From: DASVWZ01 sp036392935
Lineage (GTDB): Bacteria; Acidobacteriota; Terriglobia; Terriglobales; Acidobacteriaceae
Assembly (NCBI GenBank): GCA_036392935.1
Contig: DASVWZ010000021.1
Location: 1-34,116, forward strand
Direction of reading: 5' to 3'
Length of the DNA: 34,116 nucleotides
Shown here: positions 7,902 through 15,629 of the stretch, piece by piece
How the letters are laid out: each line of letters starts with the position of its first letter
How positions within the stretch are numbered: the first letter of the stretch is position 1
The notes under the pieces: generated by a model
The model's input: only the letters and a program-made list of their open reading frames with translations
What the model was told of the DNA's origin: nothing
Database searches by the model: none
Program-made: the position numbers and the translations under genes

Positions 7902-10006
7902 GGAAGACGAAAACGAATTTCGTAGCGGCTGCATCGGCAAACAAAACCTTGGCCGCGTTTCTAGCGGTTGCATTGTTGTTTACCTCACTCCCCGCCCAAA
8001 ATCAAAACGACCAGACCGACTACACCTTTCACGCCGAAACAGAATTGGTACTGGTGAATGTTACGGTACGCGACAAAAACGGAAATCTCATCCGCGGCCT
8101 GAAGTCGGAAGATTTCACCATTGTGGAAGATAACAAGCCGCAGAAGATCGTCTCCTTTGACGTTGAGAATCTCGACGAAGTGGCAACGCAGAATGTTCCG
8201 CAGGCGAAAATCCCATTGAGCTCGCCGGTTGAGCCGGCCGCGGCAGCACCAGCGTCCGCCGCTCCAACCAATCCCTTTAAAGATCGCCGCCTCATCGTCT
8301 TATTCTTCGATCTCTCAGCCATGGAGCCCGACGAAATCGACCACGCAATTACTTCAGCCAACCACTACGTCGATGCCCAGATGGCCCCCGCCGATCTGGT
8401 GTCGATTGTTTCTCTCGGCAGTTCGCTGCTGGTTAATCAGGACTTCACCTCCGATCATGATCTGCTGAAAAAACAAATCCAGGCTTTCGCCGAAGGCAGC
8501 GGTCAGGGCTTCGAAGAAGGCACAACCGGCAGCACCGAGGGAACACCCGACACCGGCCAGCCTTTTACCGCCGACGACACCGAGTACAACATCTTCAACA
8601 CCGATCGACGGCTGGAAGCCCTGCGGTCGGTCGCCGAAAAACTCTCCCACGTCGAGCAGAAAAAATCGCTGATTTATTTTTCCAGCGGCATGGACCGCAC
8701 CGGCATCGAGAACCAGGCGGAGTTGCGCGCCGCCATTAACGCCGCCGTACGCTCCAACCTGGCGATCTACACCATGGACATGCGCGGTCTGCAGGCGCTC
8801 GTTCCCGGCGGCGAAGCCCAAAGCGCCAGCCTGCGCGGCACGTCCGTATATTCCGGCCAGTCTTCCATCAATGCCTTGAACTCGAACTTCACCACCCAGG
8901 AAACGCTCGTCACTCTCGCCAGTGACACCGGCGGTCGCGCCTTCCTCGACTCCAACGATTTCAGCCAGATCTTCAAGGGTGTGCAGCAGGATACTTCGTC
9001 CTACTATCTCCTGGGTTATCACAGCACCAATCCCGCGCGCGACGGCCATTACCGGCGCATCGTCGTGATGGTCAACGTTCCCGGCGCAAAGATCGATTAC
9101 CGCAAAGGTTATTACGCGCCGGCCGACTATCAGCATTCCACCAAAGAAGACAAAGAGCTGCTCCTGCAGCAGGAGTTGGCTTCCGATTTGCCCGCCACCG
9201 ATCTGCCGCTCTATCTCGGCGTCGCCTACTTTCGCCTCGAGCCGAACAAGTTCTTCATTCCGATCTCTCTGGTTGTTCCGGGATCGGAGATTCCTTTTGT
9301 CCGCAGCAGCGACCGAGACAAAGCTACGCTCGACGTCATCGGCGTCGTGCTCGATAGCGACCACCATCCCATCACCCGCATTCGCGACACCGTGAACCTC
9401 GCCGTAGACACTTCGACCGAAGTAAAGAAAAAGAACGTGCAATATGACACGGGAGTGAGCCTGCCGCCGGGCAAATATCACCTGAAGTTCGTCGTGCGCG
9501 AAAACCAGACCGGCCGCATGGGATCCTTCGAAACCGACGCCGAGGTCCCAGACTTAAAATCGCTTCCGTTGAAGATGAGTTCCATTGTGCTCTCCAGCCA
9601 GGTGCAGCCGGCGAAGAAAAGTTCCGTACCCAATCCTCTCATTCATGACGGATCAGAGATCGTGCCCAACGTCACTCACGTGTTCTCGTCAGCGCAGCAT
9701 CTGCGTCTTTACTATGAGATTTACGACCCGGGCCATGCCGTCGCGCCGCAAGCCTCGCAACCCGCCAAACCCGGCATTCATCTGCTGAGCAACGTTGCCT
9801 TCTTCCGTGGCAAGGCGAAAGTGTTTGAAAGCTCTCTGGTCGAGTTAAGCGAGCTAAACGAGCGTGACCGGAAAGCGGGCGTCTTTCAGTTGGATCTGCC
9901 TCTCGCCACGCTCAAGCCCGGCCTCTATACCTGCCAGGTCAACGTCATCGACGATGCGGCCGGACAATTTCTTTTCCCGCGATTCGCTCTGCTGGTTCGA
10001 CCGTAA
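7898..10006 (+). CDS. Secreted VWFA-related domain protein (acidobacterial type)
   Basis: The open frame runs back to 7616 inside the Oar gene, but the likely start is TTG at 7898. It overlaps the Oar stop as TTGA, has GAGG eight bases upstream, and gives a normal signal peptide (MRKTKTNF then a hydrophobic run ending LPAQ, about residues 1-34). The 702-residue product shows the acidobacterial VWFA-related start pattern, with LVNVTVRDKNG at about 52-62 and L-x-x-E-D-F-T-I-V-E-D-N at about 68-79. The vWA strand LIVLFFDLS follows at about 132-140. The metal site reads D-L-S-A-M rather than D-x-S-x-S, so MIDAS binding may be weakened. A beta-sandwich-rich C-terminal half follows. Its function is unknown; coupling to the Oar gene suggests an envelope partner. 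Confidence 0.85.
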   Translation: MRKTKTNFVAAASANKTLAAFLAVALLFTSLPAQNQNDQTDYTFHAETELVLVNVTVRDKNGNLIRGLKSEDFTIVEDNKPQKIVSFDVENLDEVATQNVPQAKIPLSSPVEPAAAAPASAAPTNPFKDRRLIVLFFDLSAMEPDEIDHAITSANHYVDAQMAPADLVSIVSLGSSLLVNQDFTSDHDLLKKQIQAFAEGSGQGFEEGTTGSTEGTPDTGQPFTADDTEYNIFNTDRRLEALRSVAEKLSHVEQKKSLIYFSSGMDRTGIENQAELRAAINAAVRSNLAIYTMDMRGLQALVPGGEAQSASLRGTSVYSGQSSINALNSNFTTQETLVTLASDTGGRAFLDSNDFSQIFKGVQQDTSSYYLLGYHSTNPARDGHYRRIVVMVNVPGAKIDYRKGYYAPADYQHSTKEDKELLLQQELASDLPATDLPLYLGVAYFRLEPNKFFIPISLVVPGSEIPFVRSSDRDKATLDVIGVVLDSDHHPITRIRDTVNLAVDTSTEVKKKNVQYDTGVSLPPGKYHLKFVVRENQTGRMGSFETDAEVPDLKSLPLKMSSIVLSSQVQPAKKSSVPNPLIHDGSEIVPNVTHVFSSAQHLRLYYEIYDPGHAVAPQASQPAKPGIHLLSNVAFFRGKAKVFESSLVELSELNERDRKAGVFQLDLPLATLKPGLYTCQVNVIDDAAGQFLFPRFALLVRP

Positions 10007-10220
10007 AACTCTGAGCGGGCCCCCGGGGCGGCGATTTTGTTTATCAAACCGAAGTGGCCAGAATGACGAAACCCTGCGCCCTCTTGACGCTTTCATGACA
10101 ACCTCACCCACATCCCTCCAGTAAAATGTCCCTGCAGACAAACCCGCACTGTGGTCTGTCTGACTGTCTCTGCTGATTTCTCGCATTTACACGAAACGGT
10201 CGAGGTGTAGGCAAGCGTTT

Positions 10221-10550
10221 ATGGAAATTAGCGATTGGCGCAAAAAGATCGACGAACTGGATCGCAGGCTGGTCGAACTGTTGAGCGAACGGGCGCAGGC
10301 GGCGCACGAAATCGGCAAGCTGAAACAAGCGGCCGGCATGCCGATCTACGAACCCGATCGCGAACGCGCGGTCTTTGAAAATGTGGCGCGGCTAAATCCC
10401 GGCCCATTGCCGCAGCAGGACTTGCTGATCATCTACGAGCGAATCATGGACATCATGCGCAAAATTCAGCAGGAAGAGATCGCGCCCCAGTCGCAGAGAG
10501 CGACAGCAGCGCGCGTCAGGAGCGATTCGAAGTCGGAGAAAAAAGCCTGA
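10221..10550 (+). CDS. Chorismate mutase, AroQ class (monofunctional)
   Basis: This 109-residue helical protein matches the AroQ fold, which converts chorismate to prephenate for Tyr/Phe synthesis. The conserved pattern R-x-x-I-D-x-L-D at 7-14, the helix L-L-S-E-R-A (20-25) and E-I-G-K-L-K (31-36) supply candidates for the catalytic Arg7, Arg24 and Lys34. The tail after about residue 90 is charged and probably disordered. It stands alone, not fused to DAHP synthase or prephenate dehydratase. The next gene encodes prephenate dehydrogenase, so together they make a tyrosine branch. The 214 bases upstream, back to 10007, contain no evident gene and no convincing promoter. Confidence 0.9.
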   Translation: MEISDWRKKIDELDRRLVELLSERAQAAHEIGKLKQAAGMPIYEPDRERAVFENVARLNPGPLPQQDLLIIYERIMDIMRKIQQEEIAPQSQRATAARVRSDSKSEKKA

Positions 10551-10562
10551 ATTGATTCTTGT

Positions 10563-10588
10563 AAGAAGCGGACGCGATCCGGCTTCTT
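10563..10588 (+). terminator. Intergenic hairpin between chorismate mutase and tyrA
   Basis: AAGAAGC (10563-10569) pairs with GCTTCTT (10582-10588). The stem continues as GGA/TCC around a five-base loop with one bulged G at 10581, giving ten base pairs. No T-run follows, so this may be an attenuator-like or mRNA-processing hairpin rather than a true intrinsic terminator. Confidence 0.35.
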
Positions 10589-10685
10589 GCCTGCGATCGT
10601 CGTCATGCTGGCGTTTGCGGGCTCGTGGATCACCTTCGCGTGATCGCACCCGCCGTGAACCGCCGGGTCGTTTAGGGACTGCGCC

Positions 10686-11531
10686 ATGAAGATCGACCAG
10701 ATCACAATTGTCGGTTGCGGACTGATCGGCGGCTCGTTGGCCCTGGCGCTGAAAAAGCATCGCTTCGCCGGACGCATCGTCGGCTGCGATCGTCCCCGCG
10801 TGCTGCAACGCGCGTTGAAATTGCAAGCCATCGACCAGGCACACGTTCAGCCCGAAAAAGCCTGCCGCGGCAGCGCGGTCGTCGTTCTAGCCACACCCGT
10901 CAGCACGATCGTCGAGATGATCCGCCGTCTCGCCCCCGTTCTCCCGGCGGGCACTTTGTTGACCGATACAGGCAGCACCAAGGCTGAGATCGTGGCGGCC
11001 GCACGTCGCGAATTTGGAAACTCCATGCAACCATTTCTGGCCGGGCACCCCATGGCAGGCAAAGAAAAAAGTGGAATTGAATTTGCCGATGCCGATTTGT
11101 TCAAAAGCACACCCTGGCTCCTGACGCCGCTTCCCGGTCAGGATCTACGCAAAGGCGCCACCGGCACATTTATAAAGTGGCTGAAAAAAATCGGCGCCCA
11201 CGTCGTGGTTATTGACGCGGAAACGCACGACGAACTCTGCGCCTGGACCAGTCACGCCCCGCAAATGATCTCCACCGCCCTGGCTGCGGCGCTGGCCGAG
11301 GAGAGTGAAACCAGAAAGCCCCGGCTCGCCATGAGCGGGCGCGCACTAAAAGACATGACGCGAATCGCAAACTCCCCTTATGAAATGTGGCGCGACGTTG
11401 CCGCCACCAACCAAAAAAATATCGCGAACGCGTTGCTTAAAGTGGAGCGCCATCTGTCTCACATTCGCCGCAACCTCAATACTCCCGAACTCGCGATCGA
11501 GTTCAAGCGCGCCCACCGCCTTAAACTTTGA
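10686..11531 (+). CDS. tyrA: Prephenate dehydrogenase (TyrA)
   Basis: The 281-residue enzyme oxidatively decarboxylates prephenate to 4-hydroxyphenylpyruvate with NAD(P). The N-terminal Rossmann motif G-C-G-L-I-G-G-S-L-A lies at about 10-19, followed by VVLATPVSTI and LLTDTGSTK strand ends. The substrate loop G-H-P-M-A-G-K-E (about 118-125) holds the family's conserved His. The helical C-domain contains S-H-A-P-Q-M-I (about 196-202) and the W-R-D-V-A-x-T-N-x-x-N-I motif (about 236-247). It lacks the ACT domain and the chorismate-mutase fusion found in some TyrA proteins; the mutase is supplied by the gene 135 bases upstream. A Shine-Dalgarno-like AGGGA precedes the ATG. Confidence 0.92.
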   Translation: MKIDQITIVGCGLIGGSLALALKKHRFAGRIVGCDRPRVLQRALKLQAIDQAHVQPEKACRGSAVVVLATPVSTIVEMIRRLAPVLPAGTLLTDTGSTKAEIVAAARREFGNSMQPFLAGHPMAGKEKSGIEFADADLFKSTPWLLTPLPGQDLRKGATGTFIKWLKKIGAHVVVIDAETHDELCAWTSHAPQMISTALAAALAEESETRKPRLAMSGRALKDMTRIANSPYEMWRDVAATNQKNIANALLKVERHLSHIRRNLNTPELAIEFKRAHRLKL

Positions 11532-11630
11532 AGCCACCTGGCAGCCCCTTGATAAATCGCTTACGGCGCCCACCGTTACCGCCCGATTGCATTCTAAGTT
11601 CGCACTTACTGCATCGCGCTGCCCCCGGTA

Positions 11631-11660
11631 TGTGATCTGCGTCACACATCAGCGTGACGC
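11631..11660 (+). promoter_or_regulatory. CRP/FNR-like palindrome with an overlapping second inverted repeat
   Basis: TGTGATCTGCGTCACA at 11631-11646 matches the TGTGA-N6-TCACA consensus of the CRP/FNR superfamily at every defined base. Sharing its right half, GCGTCAC (11639-11645) and GTGACGC (11654-11660) form a second inverted repeat with an eight-base spacer, so three half-sites stand in a row. The site ends 36 bases before the first ATG of the next gene. It lies downstream of tyrA, so its target is probably the small gene at 11697. Confidence 0.55.
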
Positions 11661-11696
11661 AACTCATTTACCGCCAAGGCCCCCCGGTGTTATTTA

Positions 11697-11909
11697 ATGT
11701 CACGACTTCAGCATTGGGGTGGGCCTATGCTGCATCATGAGCGTACGTTTGAGATCACCAGCGTTTCGCCTCCGTCCGCCTTCTGCACCCGCTGCCGGCG
11801 AAAGTTTATCGCCAGGCCGACGCCCGGCGAGTCCGTCGACGACATGATCCTTCGCATCCACGCTGAGTTCGACCAGCATCGATGCGACCAGCCGCCGTCC
11901 GCGAAATAG
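11697..11909 (+). CDS. Small Cys/His-rich protein, possible zinc-binding
   Basis: This 70-residue protein is not recognised as a named family. It contains F-C-T-R-C-R-R-K-F (about 29-37) and, later, H-A-E-F-D-Q-H-R-C (about 55-63). The spaced C-x-x-C and H/H/C residues could bind zinc as a compact finger. There is no signal peptide or membrane segment, so it is probably cytoplasmic. An alternative ATG at 11727 is preceded by GGGGTGGG and would give a 60-residue product keeping all Cys/His residues. The CRP/FNR-like palindrome upstream suggests regulated expression. Confidence 0.55.
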   Translation: MSRLQHWGGPMLHHERTFEITSVSPPSAFCTRCRRKFIARPTPGESVDDMILRIHAEFDQHRCDQPPSAK

Positions 11910-11941
11910 GAAAAGGTTGTGCGGAATGCACGCCGGCCTCA

Positions 11942-13144
11942 TCACTGCGCTCGAAGTTTCTTCAGCATGGTTACCGCCCCACCGTTCTTCGGATTCAGAT
12001 CGAGCGACTTCTGATAATTCACAATCGCCAGCGGCTTGTTGCCGTCGTCCGCATAGGCCTCACCCAGACTGTCATAAACATTGCTCGATTGCGGATATGT
12101 CTCGACATTCAACTGGAAGATGCGAATCGCCTTGGCGTACTCTTTATTTCGCAGCAGTTGATAACCCAACGCATTGAGTTCAGCTTCGTCGGTGTTGTAG
12201 ACAGCCGGCTGCGCGCGCAGTTGCTTGTATTGCTGAACTGCCGGCTCCACCCCTTGTGCCGCAATGGTCGCCGCCAGCGGCTCGATAACCGACTTCCGCG
12301 GATCGAACGCCGCCTTAACTTCCGGCGCCCAAGCCGCTGCGCCCACCGCGAACAGTCCTGCGATCATCAAGAGCGAAACCGCGAACAGCATGCCGGCCGC
12401 GGTCATGCGTCGCCATGCACCCGGACGGTCCTGCGCCCAGAAATAAACCTCCAGCAGTGCCAGCGGCAGCAGAAATTGTCCGTAAGACATGGACGTCAGC
12501 ACCGGCCCGGTAAACGTGATGGGATCGAACCCCACCTGCCCGAACGCCACCAGCCAGAGAAAAAACATGATCCGGAAAAACCACGACGCGCTCACCACCA
12601 GAAAGAACCGCAGAGACCACCTTCTGTGTGTGGCAAAATCGCGCGCCAGCGCATACCGCAGCGCCATCGCTCCGCACAGAAAAATCAGCGCCGCATTCAC
12701 CGTCGAAGCCATGTGGACCGTAACCCCGCCCACGCTGCCGCGTATCCACGTCAAATAAAGACCAGCGACGCTTAACGCGACTGCAGTCGCCATATAGATC
12801 CTGCCATTCCAGCGATGGAAAGCAGGGAAGCGCGACCGGATCCGCGGCACCAGCTGCGACGCGCCTGAGAGCATGATGATCGCCGCCGCAAACACGTGCA
12901 TGGCCACCGCCAGGTTGCCCATCTTGTCGCTGGCCACGTACCCGTGAGAGATAAATTTCCCCCACGCCTGCATATTGCCGCGTGCCGCCGACAATCCGTA
13001 GAACGACGCCACCGTGAAACCCAATGCCAGCTGGCCAAGCACCACGACCACAAACCAGAAGCTGGTCGCGGCTTTCAACGCCTTATTCGCGAAGGACGTC
13101 AATTCAAAACCTACGGCACGATTATCCAGAACTGCGGTACCCAT
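11942..13144 (-). CDS. DUF2306 membrane protein with C-terminal TPR domain
   Basis: ATG 13144 is preferred because GAGGAG lies seven bases upstream. The 400-residue product has about seven membrane segments (near 29-50, 82-100, 118-134, 148-166, 181-200, 220-236 and 248-270). Histidines lie at or near membrane edges (M-H-V-F near 83, F-H-R-W-N-G-R near 110, V-H-M near 144, T-H-R-R-W near 173), as in DUF2306 proteins, which have been compared with haem-binding b-type membrane proteins. Residues about 320-395 form TPR helices (Y-D-S-L-G-E-A-Y-A-D-D-G). The fusion of membrane and TPR parts is notable. It is the last gene of the GntR-ABC operon, 39 bases after the permease, so it may assist the transporter or sense the same stress. 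Function unknown. Confidence 0.75.
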   Translation of the reverse strand: MGTAVLDNRAVGFELTSFANKALKAATSFWFVVVVLGQLALGFTVASFYGLSAARGNMQAWGKFISHGYVASDKMGNLAVAMHVFAAAIIMLSGASQLVPRIRSRFPAFHRWNGRIYMATAVALSVAGLYLTWIRGSVGGVTVHMASTVNAALIFLCGAMALRYALARDFATHRRWSLRFFLVVSASWFFRIMFFLWLVAFGQVGFDPITFTGPVLTSMSYGQFLLPLALLEVYFWAQDRPGAWRRMTAAGMLFAVSLLMIAGLFAVGAAAWAPEVKAAFDPRKSVIEPLAATIAAQGVEPAVQQYKQLRAQPAVYNTDEAELNALGYQLLRNKEYAKAIRIFQLNVETYPQSSNVYDSLGEAYADDGNKPLAIVNYQKSLDLNPKNGGAVTMLKKLRAQ

Positions 13145-13183
13145 ATCCGTTCTCCTCACCCACAAAATCAAGAACCGGCTTGT

Positions 13184-14098
13184 CTACATCGGCCCCTGAT
13201 ACCTTCGAATCCTTATCGCCACCGCCAGAAAGATTCCCGCCACAATCAATCCGCCCCACAACCCCGGCGCGGAAAAAAATCTGGCCGGCATGGCGTGCAT
13301 CGTGTGGTCCGGCAACCCGCGCATCGAGTCGGCTTCCGGACCGCCGGCGACTCGGTACATCAGGAAATCGGCGAAATGCTGCGTCCCGAACGCCATCTTT
13401 TCGACAATGCCAATTACCAGCGCCGGCAGCGCCGCCCATAAAATCGCCGCCCGCTTCGCTATGCTCGAAGCCAGCAACAACCACGCATAAATCGGCGCGT
13501 ACCACAGCATGTGTATGGTCACAATGTGATAAAGCAGCATCAGCCAATCCTGGAACAATGCGCCGTTCCACAACGAAGACAACCGCAACCCGCTGCCGAT
13601 CGCCACCAGGCTGCTCAGCAGCAACATGATCCACTCGGTGGCAATCACAATGGCGAATGCCACCAGCGGAATCGCCACCGTCCCCACAAACATCTTCGAA
13701 AGCACCGTCGTGCGATCGGAAACCGGCAATGATTTCCAGAACAGAATGCTGCGGTCGCGCCGCTCGTTGGTCAGCGTGCCCAGGCAATACGCCAGGCCAA
13801 CAATGAAGCCCGCGCCAAAGATCAGCGCGCTCACAAATTGATATGGCTCCTGAAGAATGGCCAGGCGGCGATCTAAATCTGGCGTCGCCAGCGACCGCCC
13901 CAGGGTCGTGAACAAGAACGCAAACAGGGCAACTCCCGCAACCACCAGCGGCGCCACGTAAATCGACCGGTACTCCCACAACTCCCGCTCGATCGACCAG
14001 TACATGGGATGCGTAGCCGCCACCGGTGCCGTAGCCGATGCTAGCTGCGTCTCTACGGTATTGGCGTCTCGCGGCACAGCATTCGATTCGCTATTCAT
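13184..14098 (-). CDS. ABC-2 type transporter permease
   Basis: The 304-residue protein has a cytoplasmic N-terminus and about six hydrophobic segments (near 52-70, 92-112, 143-172, 190-215, 220-240 and 278-295). A loop E-R-R-D-R-S-I-L-F-W-K-S-L-P (about 113-126) is a coupling-helix motif frequent in ABC-2 permeases partnered with YtrB-like ATPases. Its ATG overlaps the ATPase stop as ATGA (14095-14098), indicating translational coupling. The substrate is unknown; related YtrA-controlled transporters are linked to cell-envelope antibiotics. The pair probably acts as a dimer of this permease with the ATPase below. Confidence 0.85.
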   Translation of the reverse strand: MNSESNAVPRDANTVETQLASATAPVAATHPMYWSIERELWEYRSIYVAPLVVAGVALFAFLFTTLGRSLATPDLDRRLAILQEPYQFVSALIFGAGFIVGLAYCLGTLTNERRDRSILFWKSLPVSDRTTVLSKMFVGTVAIPLVAFAIVIATEWIMLLLSSLVAIGSGLRLSSLWNGALFQDWLMLLYHIVTIHMLWYAPIYAWLLLASSIAKRAAILWAALPALVIGIVEKMAFGTQHFADFLMYRVAGGPEADSMRGLPDHTMHAMPARFFSAPGLWGGLIVAGIFLAVAIRIRRYQGPM

Positions 14099-14976
14099 TG
14101 CATTCCTCCCGGAGGCACACTTCCCGGCGTCGTATTTCCCATCACTGCCACAAATAAATCTGCAATGCCCGGCGTGCGCACATCGCCCAGCGCGGCAAGC
14201 TGCCGGCGGTCGGCGCCGTCATACAGAAAGACCATCCGCCCCAGCGATTTGGACTCGTAAATCGGCCTCAGCGCCCGCGCCGCCGTTATCTGGTCGGGGC
14301 GCACCGCCACTTCCGCGTAGCGCGACTCGAATTCTTCCATCGTGCAGCTCAACACAATGCGCCCGCGAGCAATGAACATCAGATCGGTGATTACGTTTTG
14401 AATTTCCTCCACCTGGTGCGTGGTCACAAGGATGGTGCGGTTGCCGTCGAAATAATCGTTGAGCAGGGAATCGTAAAACTGTTTGCGATACAAGATATCG
14501 AGCCCCAGCGTCGGCTCATCCAGCACCAGCAACCGCGCATCGATGGCCATCACCAGCGCCAGATGCAGCTGCACCACCATGCCCTTCGAAAGCTCCCTCA
14601 CCCTGCTGGTGTGGCGAATGCGGCTCTTCGCCAGAAACTCTTCCGCCTTCGCCCGGTCGAATCGCGGATGCACCCCCTGCACATAATCCAGCGCCTGCGA
14701 AACTTTGATCCATCGCGGAAGTACCGCAACATCGGCAATGAAGCACACATCGCGCATCAGTTGTTCGCGTTCATTCCACGGATCCCGTCCCAGTACCTTC
14801 AGCGTGCCTTCGTACGGAATCAGTCCGAGAATCGCATTCAACGCCGTCGTCTTGCCCGCGCCGTTTGGGCCGATCAAGCCGAGAATCCTTCCTTCATCGA
14901 CCCGCAGATTGATTCCATCCAGCGCCACCGTCGTTTTGAACTGTTTCCGCAGTCCATGCGCTTCTATGCATTCCAT
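14095..14976 (-). CDS. ABC transporter ATP-binding protein (YtrB-like)
   Basis: The 293-residue ATPase has Walker A G-P-N-G-A-G-K-T (36-43), a Q-loop region shortly after, Walker B L-L-V-L-D-E-P (149-155), a D-loop G-L-D and H-loop T-T-H-Q. The signature is E-L-S-K-G-M (128-133) instead of LSGGQ, a variation seen in this exporter subgroup. The C-terminal 70 residues form an extra domain. It lies five bases after the GntR gene and overlaps the permease by four bases, so the three are one transcript. AAAGG precedes the ATG by eight bases. Confidence 0.9.
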   Translation of the reverse strand: MECIEAHGLRKQFKTTVALDGINLRVDEGRILGLIGPNGAGKTTALNAILGLIPYEGTLKVLGRDPWNEREQLMRDVCFIADVAVLPRWIKVSQALDYVQGVHPRFDRAKAEEFLAKSRIRHTSRVRELSKGMVVQLHLALVMAIDARLLVLDEPTLGLDILYRKQFYDSLLNDYFDGNRTILVTTHQVEEIQNVITDLMFIARGRIVLSCTMEEFESRYAEVAVRPDQITAARALRPIYESKSLGRMVFLYDGADRRQLAALGDVRTPGIADLFVAVMGNTTPGSVPPGGMQ

Positions 14977-14980
14977 GGCT

Positions 14981-15343
14981 TTAACCTTTCTCTTTGGCGG
15001 CGTTCATCAACTCTTCCGGGGTCAGCCCCAGCCGCTGTATGGTCTCGAAAACCCGTGGCCACTGCTCTTGCAGAAATTTTTGCCGCTCGCCCGCCAGCAG
15101 CAGCTTCCGCGCACCTTCTTTTACAAACATGCCCAACCCCCTCCGCTTCTCGACCAGCTCTTGGTCCACCAGTTCCTGATAACTTTTCAGCACCGTCAGC
15201 GGATTCACCCGATACTCCATCGCCACTGTGCGCACCGAAGGCAACGGATCGCCCTCCGCCAGCTCCCGGTCAAGAATCATCGCCACCACGCGGTCGCGTA
15301 GCTGGCGGTAAATCGGCTGATTGTCATTCCACTGTTGGTCCAT
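14981..15343 (-). CDS. GntR-family transcriptional regulator, YtrA subfamily
   Basis: ATG 15343 is chosen because GGAAG lies five bases upstream; a TTG four codons earlier would overlap that sequence. The 120-residue protein has the GntR winged helix (Q-P-I-Y-R-Q-L-R-D at about 9-17, G-D-P-L-P-S-V-R-T at about 31-39, V-N-P-L-T-V-L-K-S-Y about 46-55) and the short two-helix C-terminal part that defines YtrA regulators. These repress adjacent ABC transporter operons and are relieved by envelope-active compounds or other ligands. The perfect palindrome immediately upstream is the obvious autoregulatory operator. It is the first gene of the four-gene operon reading leftward. Confidence 0.9.
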   Translation of the reverse strand: MDQQWNDNQPIYRQLRDRVVAMILDRELAEGDPLPSVRTVAMEYRVNPLTVLKSYQELVDQELVEKRRGLGMFVKEGARKLLLAGERQKFLQEQWPRVFETIQRLGLTPEELMNAAKEKG

Positions 15344-15362
15344 GCCAGCTTCCAAGTCGTTA

Positions 15363-15400
15363 TAGTGTTATAGTTAACTATAACACTAAATTATTGTCAA
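15363..15400 (-). promoter_or_regulatory. YtrA-type operator palindrome and TTGACA box of the GntR-ABC operon
   Basis: Positions 15363-15388 form a perfect 26-base palindrome with 13-base arms (left arm TAGTGTTATAGTT), 20 bases upstream of the regulator ATG. It contains the AGTGT...ACACT half-sites known for YtrA-family operators. On the minus strand an exact TTGACA lies at 15400-15395, six bases outside the palindrome, so the palindrome covers the -35/-10 spacer and -10 area and a bound repressor would block RNA polymerase. The -10 hexamer itself is not obvious. Confidence 0.75.
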
Positions 15401-15629
15401 GGACTTTGTCTGCGGAAATTTATAAGTGATTGATTCTTAAGGAAAAGTTTTGAAGCGCTGGCTGGAAAATGTCGCGGGAACGGACGATAAGTCCTTTATT
15501 ATCTATATTTTGAATACTTATATTCTTTGTAATCAACAACTTACATCGATATGGCGATTGGATACATGAATCAAATCAGCAAGTTACAGAGGACAGAGCG
15601 CCTGCTCGCTAGAACGACCTGAGGAACCC
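15401..15629. other. AT-rich intergenic stretch without a gene
   Basis: This stretch lies between the operator and the end of the GGDEF-EAL gene. It is conspicuously AT-rich, most of all at about 15490-15545, compared with the GC-rich flanking genes. No open frame with plausible codon use is present. A weak TGTAA/TTACA inverted pair occurs near 15530-15545. It may be a transcription boundary or upstream promoter element. Confidence 0.5.

Noticed and set aside
8354..9481. 375-residue minus-strand open frame
   Set aside because: Antisense to the VWFA gene; composition is that of a GC-rich shadow frame and no ribosome site or domain is seen.
10011..10040. GC-rich CCCCGGGG palindrome followed by ATTTTGTTT as a terminator of the VWFA gene
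   Set aside because: The symmetrical part has almost no loop and only about four base pairs would remain after allowing one, so a stable terminator is not supported.
11882..12775. 297-residue plus-strand open frame
   Set aside because: Antisense to the DUF2306-TPR gene, which has membrane segments, TPR helices and a good ribosome site; this frame is Arg/His-rich noise.
13122..13979. 285-residue minus-strand open frame over the permease
   Set aside because: Same strand but a different frame from the ABC-2 permease; lacks hydrophobic segments and a start signal.
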